The notes below the pieces were generated by a model that made no database searches, had not been told where the DNA came from, and was given only the letters and a program-made list of their open reading frames with translations. From assembly GCF_001308875.1 (NCBI RefSeq), contig NZ_KQ465114.1:62001-126000 (forward strand): a stretch of 64,000 nt of DNA. Direction: 5' to 3'. Numbering within the stretch: position 1 is the stretch's first letter; each line of letters starts with the position of its first letter. Both the position numbers and the translations under genes were made by a program. Positions 46,551 through 56,189 of this stretch are shown one piece after another. This DNA is from Lysinibacillus sp. ZYM-1. GTDB lineage: Bacteria; Bacillota; Bacilli; Bacillales_A; Planococcaceae.

Positions 46551-47636
46551 TTAAGCATGAATTTCATGATTTTTCATGAATTTTTGTAGTGTTTCATAGA
46601 ATGCATCGAATGTTGGGATGTCCATTTGTTGTTGTGAATCAGAAAGTGCTACAGATGGATCTGGATGCACTTCTGCCATGACACCATCAGCACCGATTGC
46701 AATGGCTGCTTTTGCACATGGTAACAATAAATCACGACGCCCTGTTGAGTGTGTAACATCTACGAATACAGGCAAATGCGTTTCTTGTTTTAATATTGGT
46801 ACAGCAGAAATATCTAACGTATTACGAGTTGCTTTTTCATAAGTACGAATACCACGTTCACAAAGGATAATATTTTCATTTCCTTTAGACATAATGTATT
46901 CTGCTGCATGGATGAATTCATCAATTGTTGCAGCTAAGCCTCGTTTTAGTAGAACTGGTTTATTAGTTGCACCGGCTGCTTTTAATAATTCAAAGTTTTG
47001 CATATTTCGTGCACCGATTTGAATCACATCAATATAATCTAATGCTTCCTCTAAATGACCTGGTGTCACAATCTCAGTAATAACACCTAAACCATATTCC
47101 TCAGACACACGTTTTAAGATTTTTAAACCTTCTAATCCAAGACCTTGGAAGTCATATGGAGAAGTACGTGGTTTATAAGCACCACCACGAATTAACTTTT
47201 CACCTTTTGCTTTAATAGAAGCTGCTACTGCAGCTACTTGCTCATAAGATTCAACTGCACAAGGACCGAATACAAAAGATGGCTTCCCTTGTCCAATTAA
47301 TTCACCATTGATATTAATTACCGTATCTTCAGATTTCTTCTTACGAGATACAAGTAACTCCTTCTTCTTATCAGCTTCAAGTTGTTTTAAAGCTGTTTTA
47401 AAGATTTGTTTAAATATATAATCTACCGTCATTTGGTTTAATGGACCTTGATTGTGTTCTTTAATAAGATCAAGCATGTGTCTTTCACGCAGTGGATCAT
47501 AGCGATTTACACCTTGTTTTTCTTTAATTTTACCGATTTCATCTACTACAGCTGCACGTTCGTTAATAAGACGAAGAATTTCTAAGTTCAAGTCGTCGAT
47601 TTGACTACGTAAGCTTTCTAAATCTTTTTGGCTCAT
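46551..47636 (-). CDS. aroA: DAHP synthase with N-terminal chorismate mutase (AroG(A))
   Basis: Catalyses the first step of the shikimate pathway; the fused AroQ-type chorismate mutase acts as an allosteric sensor of chorismate/prephenate. The 361-residue protein has the mutase domain at ~1-90 ([30 protein letters not shown]), then a DAHP synthase barrel with GPCAVES (~123), [20 protein letters not shown] (~145), [11 protein letters not shown] (~258) and [13 protein letters not shown] (~285). B. subtilis AroA is 358 aa. A separate promoter is visible upstream. Confidence 0.95.
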   Translation of the reverse strand: MSQKDLESLRSQIDDLNLEILRLINERAAVVDEIGKIKEKQGVNRYDPLRERHMLDLIKEHNQGPLNQMTVDYIFKQIFKTALKQLEADKKKELLVSRKKKSEDTVININGELIGQGKPSFVFGPCAVESYEQVAAVAASIKAKGEKLIRGGAYKPRTSPYDFQGLGLEGLKILKRVSEEYGLGVITEIVTPGHLEEALDYIDVIQIGARNMQNFELLKAAGATNKPVLLKRGLAATIDEFIHAAEYIMSKGNENIILCERGIRTYEKATRNTLDISAVPILKQETHLPVFVDVTHSTGRRDLLLPCAKAAIAIGADGVMAEVHPDPSVALSDSQQQMDIPTFDAFYETLQKFMKNHEIHA

Positions 47637-47712
47637 GCTTTCTTGCTCCTCTCCTCATGACAGACACTTTCAGAACTCTGAAATGTATGTTACATTTTTA
47701 GATAATAGCAAT

Positions 47713-47741
47713 ATTATAATCAATGTTGTTCAGAATGTCAC
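47713..47741 (-). promoter_or_regulatory. Promoter of aroA
   Basis: Minus strand GTGACA, 17-bp spacer, perfect TATAAT (47713-47718), about 75 bp before the aroA start. Confidence 0.75.
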
Positions 47742-47749
47742 GCATTTTT

Positions 47750-47775
47750 AATTTAGCGCTTCAACTCGCTAAATT
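47750..47775. repeat. Inverted repeat upstream of the FtsA-like gene
   Basis: AATTTAGCG-8 nt-CGCTAAATT, 34 bp before the TTG start. It has no T-run directly after it, so an operator or mRNA hairpin is more likely than a terminator. Confidence 0.5.
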
Positions 47776-47809
47776 AAATTGAGATATAACGCGAAAGGAA
47801 GCGATTACA

Positions 47810-49963
47810 TTGAGTTCTAAATTATTCGCACTTGATATTGGTACACGGTCCGTGGTCGGGATTATTCTTCAAGAAGAAAATGACCATTTCCATGTGGAAG
47901 ATATATTAGTTAAAGAACATAAAGAACGTGCCATGGTTGATGGTCAAATACATAATGTCATGTATGTGGCAGAATTAATTAATGAAATTAAATACGAACT
48001 TGAAGAGAAACACGGCCCGCTTACAAAGGTAAGTGTTGCAGCAGCAGGCCGATCTTTGAAAACCGAGCAAGCTAGCGTGACGATTAATATACGTAATCGT
48101 CCTATTTTCACAGAAGAAGATATTAGTCGCTTAGAGCTTCAAGCTGTTCAACAAGCCCAACAACAACTTTTACAACATAAAGAAGATGCAAAAATAAGCC
48201 ACTATTATTGTGTAGGCTATTCTGTCCTCTATTATCGCTTGGATGGCGAAGAAATTGGCAGTCTGTTGGATCAGCAGGGTGATGAGGCACAAATTGAAGT
48301 AATTGCTACCTTCCTACCCCGTGTTGTAGTCGAATCACTTATTGCTGCTCTAAAACGGGCGGATTTAGAGATGGAAGCTTTGACATTAGAACCTATTGCA
48401 GCTATTAATGTCCTCATCCCTCCAACCATGCGTCGTTTAAACGTTGCTCTTGTCGATATAGGTGCAGGTACTTCTGATATTGCCATTACGGATAAAAGTA
48501 CTGTTGTGGCCTATGGCATGGTTCCAACAGCGGGTGATGAAATAACAGAGGCTTTAAGTGACCATTATTTACTCGACTTCCCTGTTGCCGAAGGGGCAAA
48601 ACGTCAGCTTCAAACGGAAGAGGAGATATTGATTCAAGATATTCTTGGCTTTGATCAGTATTACCCAAAAGATGAAGTTTTATTAGCAATTGAACCTGCC
48701 GTGAAGCAGCTTGCTAAGTCCATTGGGGAAGAAATTTTAAGACTCAATAATCGAGTAGCTCCCAAAGCCGTTATGCTTGTTGGTGGAGGTAGCTTAACTC
48801 CAAACCTAACAATGGAGCTTGGACTTGTTCTTGATTTACCAGCAAACCGAATAGCTGTGCGAGGTATTGATGCTATCCAAAACCTCACAAAGGAAGAGCA
48901 TATAAAAGCATCACCAGAATTAGTTACGCCAATTGGTATTGCAATTGCCGCTAAAAAAATGCCCATCCAATATATGAGTTTAACGGTAAATAATCAGGTT
49001 GTCCGTCTTTTTGAGCTAAAGGAAATGACTGTTGCTGATGCTTTCTTAGCAGCTAATATCCGAGCTAAACAATTGTATGGAAAACCTGGCCATGGTTTAT
49101 CTATCAGTGTCAATGGACAAGATATATTCATTCCAGGTGGCCATGGACAGCCGGCCGAAATATTAGTGAACGGACAACAGGCATCGACGAAAACGCTAAT
49201 TAAAACAGGCGATGCAATTCAGTTAGTTGAGGGGCAAGATGGTCAGCCAGCCACAGTTACTGTGAGAGATCTGATTGATAGTGCTGCTATCAAGACAATT
49301 ACTATCCAAAATACGAAATATGTGATCGAACCCAAAATTACTGTCAATAATTCACCCGCATCCCTTGACACCTGTTTAAATGATCGTGATAGTGTTGTTT
49401 TTGATATAGCAGAAACCATTGAAGAAATTTTTAAAATCACAAACAATTGGCATTTATTAAAGCAATTTGAGTCTTATACAATTCAAGTAGATGGTCAACC
49501 ATTATTTTTACCAGAGTTTTCTTCCCAATTAACGATTAATGGGAAAACTACAAAATTGAATTATGCTGTGCAAGATGGTGATATTATTAGCTTTCAGCAG
49601 CAGTCTTTCCCAACTGTTCAACGCATTGCAGACCAAATGAACCTCTTGCTGGAGGATAAAATCATCATCCATTTCCAAAATGAAGTTGTCGAGCTTTCCA
49701 AAACAGTGCATGAAGCGCTGCTCAATCAAATCGTTGTATCTCCTCAATCGACTGTGCCGAATGGAGCAACTGTTTTATTTACAGAAAAGGATCGCAGTCG
49801 TTGGATTTATCAAGATGTATTTCGCTTTTCAAATTGGCAGCTCCCAAGTACATTCAAAGGAAATTTCACGATTTTAAGAAATGGTCAACCTGCAAGTTTT
49901 GATATGGAAATTTTCGGTGGTGATCAACTTGAAATTCTTTTAGCAGAAACACCTATCATTTAA
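47810..49963 (+). CDS. FtsA/actin-fold protein with repeated C-terminal modules
   Basis: A 717-residue protein. Residues 1-~385 look like an FtsA/PilM-type actin fold: phosphate-1 loop FALDIGTRSVVGIIL (6-20), an SHS2-like inserted subdomain, phosphate-2 VALVDIGAGTSDIAI (212-226) and adenosine loop AVMLVGGGSLTPNL (320-333). The remaining ~330 residues are a chain of related modules: 431-475, ~496-534, 556-598 and ~684-712, each with a V/I-N/D-G strand, a loop and a TGD/DGD-type turn, reminiscent of beta-grasp domains. There is no C-terminal amphipathic membrane helix as in FtsA. The start is TTG after AAAGGAAGCGATTACA. It is inserted between aroA and ytxH; role unknown, wall or division link inferred. 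Confidence 0.8.
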   Translation: MSSKLFALDIGTRSVVGIILQEENDHFHVEDILVKEHKERAMVDGQIHNVMYVAELINEIKYELEEKHGPLTKVSVAAAGRSLKTEQASVTINIRNRPIFTEEDISRLELQAVQQAQQQLLQHKEDAKISHYYCVGYSVLYYRLDGEEIGSLLDQQGDEAQIEVIATFLPRVVVESLIAALKRADLEMEALTLEPIAAINVLIPPTMRRLNVALVDIGAGTSDIAITDKSTVVAYGMVPTAGDEITEALSDHYLLDFPVAEGAKRQLQTEEEILIQDILGFDQYYPKDEVLLAIEPAVKQLAKSIGEEILRLNNRVAPKAVMLVGGGSLTPNLTMELGLVLDLPANRIAVRGIDAIQNLTKEEHIKASPELVTPIGIAIAAKKMPIQYMSLTVNNQVVRLFELKEMTVADAFLAANIRAKQLYGKPGHGLSISVNGQDIFIPGGHGQPAEILVNGQQASTKTLIKTGDAIQLVEGQDGQPATVTVRDLIDSAAIKTITIQNTKYVIEPKITVNNSPASLDTCLNDRDSVVFDIAETIEEIFKITNNWHLLKQFESYTIQVDGQPLFLPEFSSQLTINGKTTKLNYAVQDGDIISFQQQSFPTVQRIADQMNLLLEDKIIIHFQNEVVELSKTVHEALLNQIVVSPQSTVPNGATVLFTEKDRSRWIYQDVFRFSNWQLPSTFKGNFTILRNGQPASFDMEIFGGDQLEILLAETPII

Positions 49964-49964
49964 A

Positions 49965-50007
49965 AAAAGGGATACGTTACACGATTATCATGTAACGTAT
50001 CCCTTTT
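49965..50007. terminator. Bidirectional terminator after the FtsA-like gene
   Basis: AAAAGGGATACGTTACA / TGTAACGTATCCCTTTT perfect 17-bp stem between convergent genes. Confidence 0.88.
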
Positions 50008-50016
50008 CGTTATGCA

Positions 50017-50508
50017 TTATGCACGTACTTCTTCATTTGAGTCTTTTGTTTTGTCTTTTGACTCTTCGGCTTTTACTTCCTCATTTGGAATAAAATCCTC
50101 TAATGGTTCTTCACCTTCAAAGGAAACCGTACCATCATCAAAAACAGTCGGCGCTTTTGCCGTTTTTAGTGTTTTTACTTTCTCCACTAATTGTGTAGAT
50201 TGTTCTTGAATTTGTTTAGAAAGTTGAGCTGTTTTATCTTTTGCAGTTGTCGAGAAGTCTGCACTCTTATCTTTTAAATGAACAGCTTGTACAGCCACAT
50301 CGCTAAGTAAATCTTTTCCTGATTTCGGAGCTAGCAGTAGACCTGCAGCAGCACCTACGATTCCTCCAACTAATGCGCCAATCACAAAATCTTTCATGTT
50401 TACACGCTCCTCTTCATAAATCGAGTCTTGCGGATGATAAAGCTGAGGCAATGAACTTTCAAGCTGTTTTTCCTTTACTTCATTAAAATTTGGCTTTTGA
50501 GTTGTCAT
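50017..50508 (-). CDS. ytxH: YtxH-domain general stress protein
   Basis: A small membrane-associated protein; in B. subtilis ytxH is in a sigma-B/sigma-H controlled stress operon. The YtxH core MKDFVIGALVGGIVGAAAGL with LLLAPKSGKDL is a glycine-rich membrane helix, followed by a helical, Lys/Gln/Thr-rich region and an acidic tail. Two in-frame starts both have good ribosome sites: ATG 50508 (GGGAGG, 9 bp) gives 163 residues; ATG 50397 (GAGGAG, 9 bp) gives 126 and begins exactly at the conserved core. A possible promoter TGGACA-18-GATAAT lies at 50530-50559. I give the longer form but the shorter may be the main product. Confidence 0.78.
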   Translation of the reverse strand: MTTQKPNFNEVKEKQLESSLPQLYHPQDSIYEEERVNMKDFVIGALVGGIVGAAAGLLLAPKSGKDLLSDVAVQAVHLKDKSADFSTTAKDKTAQLSKQIQEQSTQLVEKVKTLKTAKAPTVFDDGTVSFEGEEPLEDFIPNEEVKAEESKDKTKDSNEEVRA

Positions 50509-50643
50509 GCAACAATTCCTCCCCATCATATTATCAAATTTGTCTAAACAGGTTGTCCATCCACTTTTTACAGATGCATGTTCAACTTATGTCTAAGACT
50601 TTATTTTTATTCAGTCAGTATCGTGTACTCATCTGAATAATTA

Positions 50644-51144
50644 TCACTTTTTACGACCCCATTTTCTTTTTGGCTTTTCTACTTGAACCGTTTCAAAGCC
50701 ATACATATCTTCAGATACAGTTTCTTGCTCAATAATTTTGCGCTTCTTCCATTTATCAGCAATACCCATTGCCACATTACTCCATTGTACTACTTGTGCA
50801 ATTTTTTCTTCATTTTGTTCTACACTTTTAGAAACAGAAGAAGTAATTTGCTGCACAGAATTATTTAAACCATTGACAGAATCACCAATACCTTTGACAG
50901 CTTGAACAACTGAGTTTAATTGTTCAGATTTATGTTGAATATCTTCTGCTAAGCTATTTGTTTTGGTTAATAAGGACGTTGTTTCTCGTGTAATCCCTTC
51001 CATTTGTCCTTCAATACCTGATAATGTCCCAGCTAAGCTGTTTAAGATGGACTTGAGCGAAAATAATGTCATACCTACGCTCACACATAAAATTAAAATA
51101 CCGATTGCAGCGATAATGGCTGCAATATACAAAATCACTTCCAT
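50644..51144 (-). CDS. ytxG: DUF948 protein (YtxG-like)
   Basis: A 166-residue membrane-anchored protein with one N-terminal helix (VILYIAAIIAAIGILILCVSVGMTLFSL, ~residues 3-30) and a long coiled-coil-like region (SILNSLAGTLSGIEGQMEGI... with regular hydrophobic heptads to ~130), then a basic C-terminus KPKRKWGRKK. This is the DUF948/YtxG pattern; in B. subtilis it is part of the ytxG-ytxH stress operon. The ATG at 51144 has CAGGAGGTCAACTT upstream; a longer frame to 51222 has no site. It lies between murC and ytxH. No catalytic residues are seen. Confidence 0.87.
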   Translation of the reverse strand: MEVILYIAAIIAAIGILILCVSVGMTLFSLKSILNSLAGTLSGIEGQMEGITRETTSLLTKTNSLAEDIQHKSEQLNSVVQAVKGIGDSVNGLNNSVQQITSSVSKSVEQNEEKIAQVVQWSNVAMGIADKWKKRKIIEQETVSEDMYGFETVQVEKPKRKWGRKK

Positions 51145-51252
51145 AAGTTGACCTCCTGCTAGTAAATTCTCTTTACTATTACTTTCCCTATCTTCGACAA
51201 AAAAAACGGAATTCCTGCTCAAATTTGAGAAAAACAGCTTAACCCCTACGGA

Positions 51253-52566
51253 CTAAGCTGTTTCATTGTTTTTAAGCACGGCTTCAAAAGCATCTTGGAA
51301 TTTATGAACATCTCCAGCACCCATAAATAAAAATACTGCGCCTTGATGTTTTGTTAGTATATCAATTCCTTCAGTGGTAATCACTGCACTGCCTTCGATA
51401 AGTGACGCTAAATCCTGAATAGAAAGTGCGCCTTGCGTTTCTCTTGCAGAGCCAAAAATGTCACATAAATAGGCTGTATCTGCAAGGCTTAGACTATCTG
51501 CGAAATCTTGTAAAAAAGCTTGTGTACGTGTAAATGTATGTGGTTGGAAAATAGCTACTAGCTCATGATCTGGGAATTTTTGTCGTGCTGATTGAATTGT
51601 AGCACGAATTTCCGTTGGATGATGAGCATAGTCGTCTATTAAAACATTATCCCCTATATCTGTTTCAGTAAAACGTCTTTTTACACCTTTATAAGTGTAT
51701 AGACGCTCCTGAATTATATCAGGTGAAATCCCTTCATATTCACATAGGGTGATAACCGCTAATGTATTTAAAACTGCATGGTCCCCAAATAATGGGATAA
51801 AGAAAGTACTGTAAAATTCATTACGAACAAAGACATCGAATTTTGTACCTTCTGTTGTTTTTTCAACATTACGAGCTTCGAAATCATTTTCAGCACCAAA
51901 TCCATAATAAACAACTGGTACTTTCGCTTGAATACGTTGGAGTTGTTCATCATCACCACATGCAATAATAGCTTTCTTTACTTGTAAAGCTAATGATTGA
52001 AAAGCAGAATAAACATCCTCTATATTAGCAAAGTAGTCTGGATGATCAAAATCAATATTTGTCATCACAGCATAGTCAGGATTATACGCTAAGAAGTGAC
52101 GACGGTATTCACATGCTTCCATCACAAAAAAGTCAGCATTTTCATGACCAGCACCAGTACCATCCCCAATTAAATAAGATGTTGGTTTATAACCACCTAC
52201 CACATGTGACATTAACCCTGTAGTAGAAGTTTTACCGTGTGCACCTGTTATTGCAATTGATATATAGTTACCAATATATTCACCTAAAAATTTATGGTAA
52301 CGAATAATCTCTACCCCGATTTCTCGAGCACGTACTAATTCTGGATGATCATCAGGAAAAGCATTACCTGCAATTACAGTCATGCCTTCTTTAATATTAT
52401 TTGCATTAAATGTAAAAATTGGAATATCGCGTTCACGTAACGGCTGCTCCGTAAAGAAATATTTATCGACATCTGAGCCCTGTACTTGTTCACCAGCATC
52501 AAATAAGATTTGTGCAAGCGAACTCATGCCAGAACCTTTAATGCCTGTGAAATGAAAAACTGTCAT
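51253..52566 (-). CDS. murC: UDP-N-acetylmuramate--L-alanine ligase MurC
   Basis: Adds the first residue, L-Ala, of the peptidoglycan stem peptide using ATP. The 437-residue Mur ligase has the Rossmann N-domain [20 protein letters not shown], the P-loop [17 protein letters not shown] (~residues 107-123), [12 protein letters not shown] (~170) and the C-terminal [14 protein letters not shown] and FQPHTFTRT (~290-330). The ATG has GGGGGGTTTAATTA upstream. Its location away from the division/wall cluster, next to sftA and ytxG, matches B. subtilis. Confidence 0.96.
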   Translation of the reverse strand: MTVFHFTGIKGSGMSSLAQILFDAGEQVQGSDVDKYFFTEQPLRERDIPIFTFNANNIKEGMTVIAGNAFPDDHPELVRAREIGVEIIRYHKFLGEYIGNYISIAITGAHGKTSTTGLMSHVVGGYKPTSYLIGDGTGAGHENADFFVMEACEYRRHFLAYNPDYAVMTNIDFDHPDYFANIEDVYSAFQSLALQVKKAIIACGDDEQLQRIQAKVPVVYYGFGAENDFEARNVEKTTEGTKFDVFVRNEFYSTFFIPLFGDHAVLNTLAVITLCEYEGISPDIIQERLYTYKGVKRRFTETDIGDNVLIDDYAHHPTEIRATIQSARQKFPDHELVAIFQPHTFTRTQAFLQDFADSLSLADTAYLCDIFGSARETQGALSIQDLASLIEGSAVITTEGIDILTKHQGAVFLFMGAGDVHKFQDAFEAVLKNNETA

Positions 52567-52795
52567 TAATTAAACCCCCCGGGAATTTCAATATCCCATC
52601 TATCATCTATTAGGTGTATCGTATTATTTCACGAATGATTAGGTATTAATACCTTCACAAGTGTTAAAAAATACGTACTATTCAACACATCTTGTCTATT
52701 ATAGCACTTTTTATGCATAAGGATAGATGTGTAACTTTTCTAAAAAAACTAATTTCGACGTAAATTAGATAATCTAGACGAAAACAATGCAATTC

Positions 52796-55700
52796 TTATT
52801 CAAACATAGTTATTAAATCTTCTTCAGTAATAAAACTTTCACGCGGCTTACTGCCTCTTGCCTCTGAAATAAAGCCATGTGATTCCAACATATCAATTAA
52901 ACGAGCAGCACGATTATAGCCAATATGATATTTTCGTTGAATCAATGAGGTAGAAGCTCCACCCTGTTCATAAACAAAACGGCAAACATCTTCAAACAGA
53001 TCATCCTGTTCTGCGGATACCTCTGTTTTCTTCAAAAGCTCCTCTTGATCGAAAATATAATCTGGCTCTCCTTGTTCACGAACATGCTCAATGATTGCTT
53101 CAATTTCATCATCCGTGACAAACGTTCCCTGGAGACGGACTGGTGCAGACATACCGTTACCTAAATATAGCATATCGCCTCGTCCAAGTAACCTTTCTGC
53201 TCCCTGTCCATCCAAAATTGTACGAGAATCAATTTGTGAAGATACGGCAAAGGCAATACGTGTAGGAATATTGGATTTAATTAACCCTGTAATAACGTCT
53301 ACAGATGGTCTTTGTGTTGCTACAATTAAATGAATTCCACACGCACGTGCCTTTTGAGCAATACGGCAAATGGCCTCCTCTACATCTGCTGGAGACATCA
53401 TCATTAAATCGGCTAACTCATCAATAACAATTAAAATATAAGGTAATTTCAAACTATGTTCATTATTTTTATCTGCAATTGCATTATAACGCGTAATGTC
53501 CCGTGCACCTGCATGCGCAAACAGTTGATAACGACGCTCCATCTCCTCCACTGCCCACTTAAGTGCTGCCGTTGCAGCCTTCACATCTGTGATCACAGGG
53601 CTCACTAAGTGTGGGATATGATTAAACGGTGCCAGCTCTACCATTTTAGGGTCAATCAACATTAGCTTTAGTTCATGTGGTGCAGCTTTATATAATAAAC
53701 TAACCAAAATGGAATTGATACAAACAGATTTACCTGACCCTGTCGCACCAGCAATTAAACCATGAGGCATTTTTCGTAAATCTAGTGTAACAGGCTTACC
53801 TGTTAGATCAAGACCTAGAGCTGCCTCTAACGGCGAATCTGATTCAAGGAAGGATGCACTATTCGTCACTTCTGACAATCGTACAGCTCTTGATACTCGG
53901 TTTGGAATCTCTATACCTATCGAACTTTTTCCAGGGATCGGTGCTTGAATACGAATATCCTTTGCTGCTAAGGCAAGTTTTAAATCATCTGCTAAATTTC
54001 TGATTTTGCTAACTTTCGTACCGTGACTCACAGTAATTTCAAATTGAGTAACAGCAGGTCCCTGCATAATAGATTCAATTTGTGCGGAAACCTGGAAATA
54101 AGAAAGTGCTTCCACCAATGTATCGCCCTGTTGTTCCATCCAATCGGTATCCTGTGTTTTTTCCTCTGGTGGCTCTAAATATCCGTCAGAAGGCTTTTGA
54201 TAAACATGAACAGGTTTTATTTCTTTATCTGCCTCTTGTGGTTCCAATTCCAATACTTGTTGTTGATTATCGACAGTTTCTACTGGCGTGGACTCTACAA
54301 TTCCTGAAGTAACTTCAGTTGCTGAGACTATCTCTGACGCTAGCTCAGTTGTTGCAGATATTTCATCAGCACTAATTCTTTCGGTTTCTGCTCTTTCTTT
54401 CGTGGATACACTCGTCATAGTTGTTACAGGAGCCATTGTAATAACAGCTACAGGATCCTCTGATTTGTGTTCTGTAATGAAATCTTGTATGTCTTCTTCC
54501 TGTTGAGGTAATTCCATATCTTCTTGTACTTGACTGAACAAAGTAGATTGTGAATCGTTCTCTCCCTCAAGCTGTGGTTCAACTAACTGTATAGCATCTG
54601 AATCAACGCATTCCGAAGTCAAGGATTGTTCCTCTTCTTCTGCTTCCATCACATCCATCAGCGCGTTTTCTATTGCTTCTGGATTGCTTTCTACACGAAT
54701 GGGTTGTGACATTTTCAATTGCTGTTGAATTCGCCATTTTTCTTTATCTGTTTTTAACATTAAAACATTAAAAGGAATGCGACTTTTTTCTTCCTTTGGC
54801 ATCGCATCAGATGATTGATCATCAACAAGTATTTGATTGTCCCCTTCATTAGCTGATGGCTGAACGACTGTTACCTCTCCGATATGAATGGTAGAATTTT
54901 CAATTTGGACTTGTTCAACAATCAATTCTTTTACATGAATTTCAGACTGATCTGCTGAAAGCTGTTGTACCGCTTTATCTTGCATAGCAGCTTCCTTCAC
55001 TTGATCCTCAAATGTCATTGCAAAAGGTGTTGTTTGCGGTACCACTATATCCGTTGGCGTACTGTCCTGAAAATCTTTTTCTTCATCCAACACATCATCA
55101 ACAAATGTAATAGGCTCGATTGTTGGTTCACCGAATTCACGTTCGACTTCAACATGTTGATTTGTGTTAGTCAGTTCTTTTTCTTCTAGTATATTTTCAT
55201 TAGGCTCATTTGTTGTCGCTTCTTTTAATGGTTGATGAATTGTCAACATTTCAGAGGCCATTCTAGTTGTTTCTTGTTTCTCGTGTTCTTCCTTTCTTTT
55301 ATCTAATAACTCATTTATTGGACTTGGTTTCGCAAATCCATAAACTGGTGAAGGTACGTCTGTTGGTATAAAGCGTTTACGATTTTCAGGCAAATCGCTT
55401 TCAACTTTTTGAACTTTTTGAGCTTTCACCTGTATTTTATCTTTTGGTGCAGATGTATTCTTAGATATGGTTGACTCTTCTCGATCTTGTGCATCGCGAA
55501 AAACTAAACTTGCTCTCGAACGATATTCCTGTTCAACAGGTTGACTTTTCATAGTTGTTTTTCTACCTGTGCGTTTTGAACGATTCGCTAACAAATCTCG
55601 TATCCCTGAGATATCGACATCATAAACCCTTGAATCAACAATATGATGGTTTAAATGTTTGGGTAAAGATAAATCCTCAATTTGTCCATAATAATCATCC

Positions 55701-55927
55701 TCTTCGGTCTGATCAAACATTTCTTTTTGGGGCGCATGTGACATCACACCTTCCTCATCATCAATCAATGGGAAACGGAAAGTTTTTTGCTTAGTCTTCG
55801 GAGATTCTTGTTGGATATGTAGTTGTTCTGCATGTTCCTCTCCATAGTCCTCATAAAACTCTTCATATTCGTACTCATACTCATCTTTATTTATAATTTT
55901 ATTAATTTGTTTTTTAAACCAGTTCAC
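52796..55927 (-). CDS. sftA: Soluble septal DNA translocase SftA (FtsK/SpoIIIE family)
   Basis: ATP-driven dsDNA pump that clears chromosome from the closing septum. The 1043-residue protein has no membrane helices, unlike SpoIIIE, so it fits SftA (B. subtilis ~950 aa). A very acidic, low-complexity Glu/Gln/Thr/Val-rich linker spans ~20-560. The motor domain has Walker A GATGSGKSVCINS (~727), Walker B LPYILIVIDELADLMM, and VATQRPSVDVITGLIKSNIPTR; the last ~70 residues are the gamma winged helix (GGASTSLIQRKYHIGYNRAARLIDML). The start is GTG at 55925-55927 with a weak site; the upstream ATG AGT GAA ACG AAG TGA forms a five-codon minigene overlapping it. Confidence 0.93.
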   Translation of the reverse strand: MNWFKKQINKIINKDEYEYEYEEFYEDYGEEHAEQLHIQQESPKTKQKTFRFPLIDDEEGVMSHAPQKEMFDQTEEDDYYGQIEDLSLPKHLNHHIVDSRVYDVDISGIRDLLANRSKRTGRKTTMKSQPVEQEYRSRASLVFRDAQDREESTISKNTSAPKDKIQVKAQKVQKVESDLPENRKRFIPTDVPSPVYGFAKPSPINELLDKRKEEHEKQETTRMASEMLTIHQPLKEATTNEPNENILEEKELTNTNQHVEVEREFGEPTIEPITFVDDVLDEEKDFQDSTPTDIVVPQTTPFAMTFEDQVKEAAMQDKAVQQLSADQSEIHVKELIVEQVQIENSTIHIGEVTVVQPSANEGDNQILVDDQSSDAMPKEEKSRIPFNVLMLKTDKEKWRIQQQLKMSQPIRVESNPEAIENALMDVMEAEEEEQSLTSECVDSDAIQLVEPQLEGENDSQSTLFSQVQEDMELPQQEEDIQDFITEHKSEDPVAVITMAPVTTMTSVSTKERAETERISADEISATTELASEIVSATEVTSGIVESTPVETVDNQQQVLELEPQEADKEIKPVHVYQKPSDGYLEPPEEKTQDTDWMEQQGDTLVEALSYFQVSAQIESIMQGPAVTQFEITVSHGTKVSKIRNLADDLKLALAAKDIRIQAPIPGKSSIGIEIPNRVSRAVRLSEVTNSASFLESDSPLEAALGLDLTGKPVTLDLRKMPHGLIAGATGSGKSVCINSILVSLLYKAAPHELKLMLIDPKMVELAPFNHIPHLVSPVITDVKAATAALKWAVEEMERRYQLFAHAGARDITRYNAIADKNNEHSLKLPYILIVIDELADLMMMSPADVEEAICRIAQKARACGIHLIVATQRPSVDVITGLIKSNIPTRIAFAVSSQIDSRTILDGQGAERLLGRGDMLYLGNGMSAPVRLQGTFVTDDEIEAIIEHVREQGEPDYIFDQEELLKKTEVSAEQDDLFEDVCRFVYEQGGASTSLIQRKYHIGYNRAARLIDMLESHGFISEARGSKPRESFITEEDLITMFE

Positions 55928-56066
55928 TTCGTTTCACTCATTTCTCTTACACTTCATTTATAGCATTGTCTAGCCTTCTTCAAATCCATAGCTCAATGTC
56001 TATATCGAAAAGCATACCATAAAAACCATCTTGAAACTTGCATTTAGAGGCTCATTCTACACAAAA

Positions 56067-56106
56067 AAATCGTTATGTTACTAGCATATTAGTAACATAA
56101 CGATTT
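56067..56106 (-). terminator. Terminator of ytpR
   Basis: AAATCGTTATGTTACTA / TAGTAACATAACGATTT hairpin preceded by an A-run on the plus strand, between ytpR and sftA. Confidence 0.8.
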
Positions 56107-56189
56107 AGGGAATTTCACCTTGATACAATAGATAATATCGTGATAAAACCTTAGAATTTTAATAATTTTTTTATCAAATAAAAGAGTTT

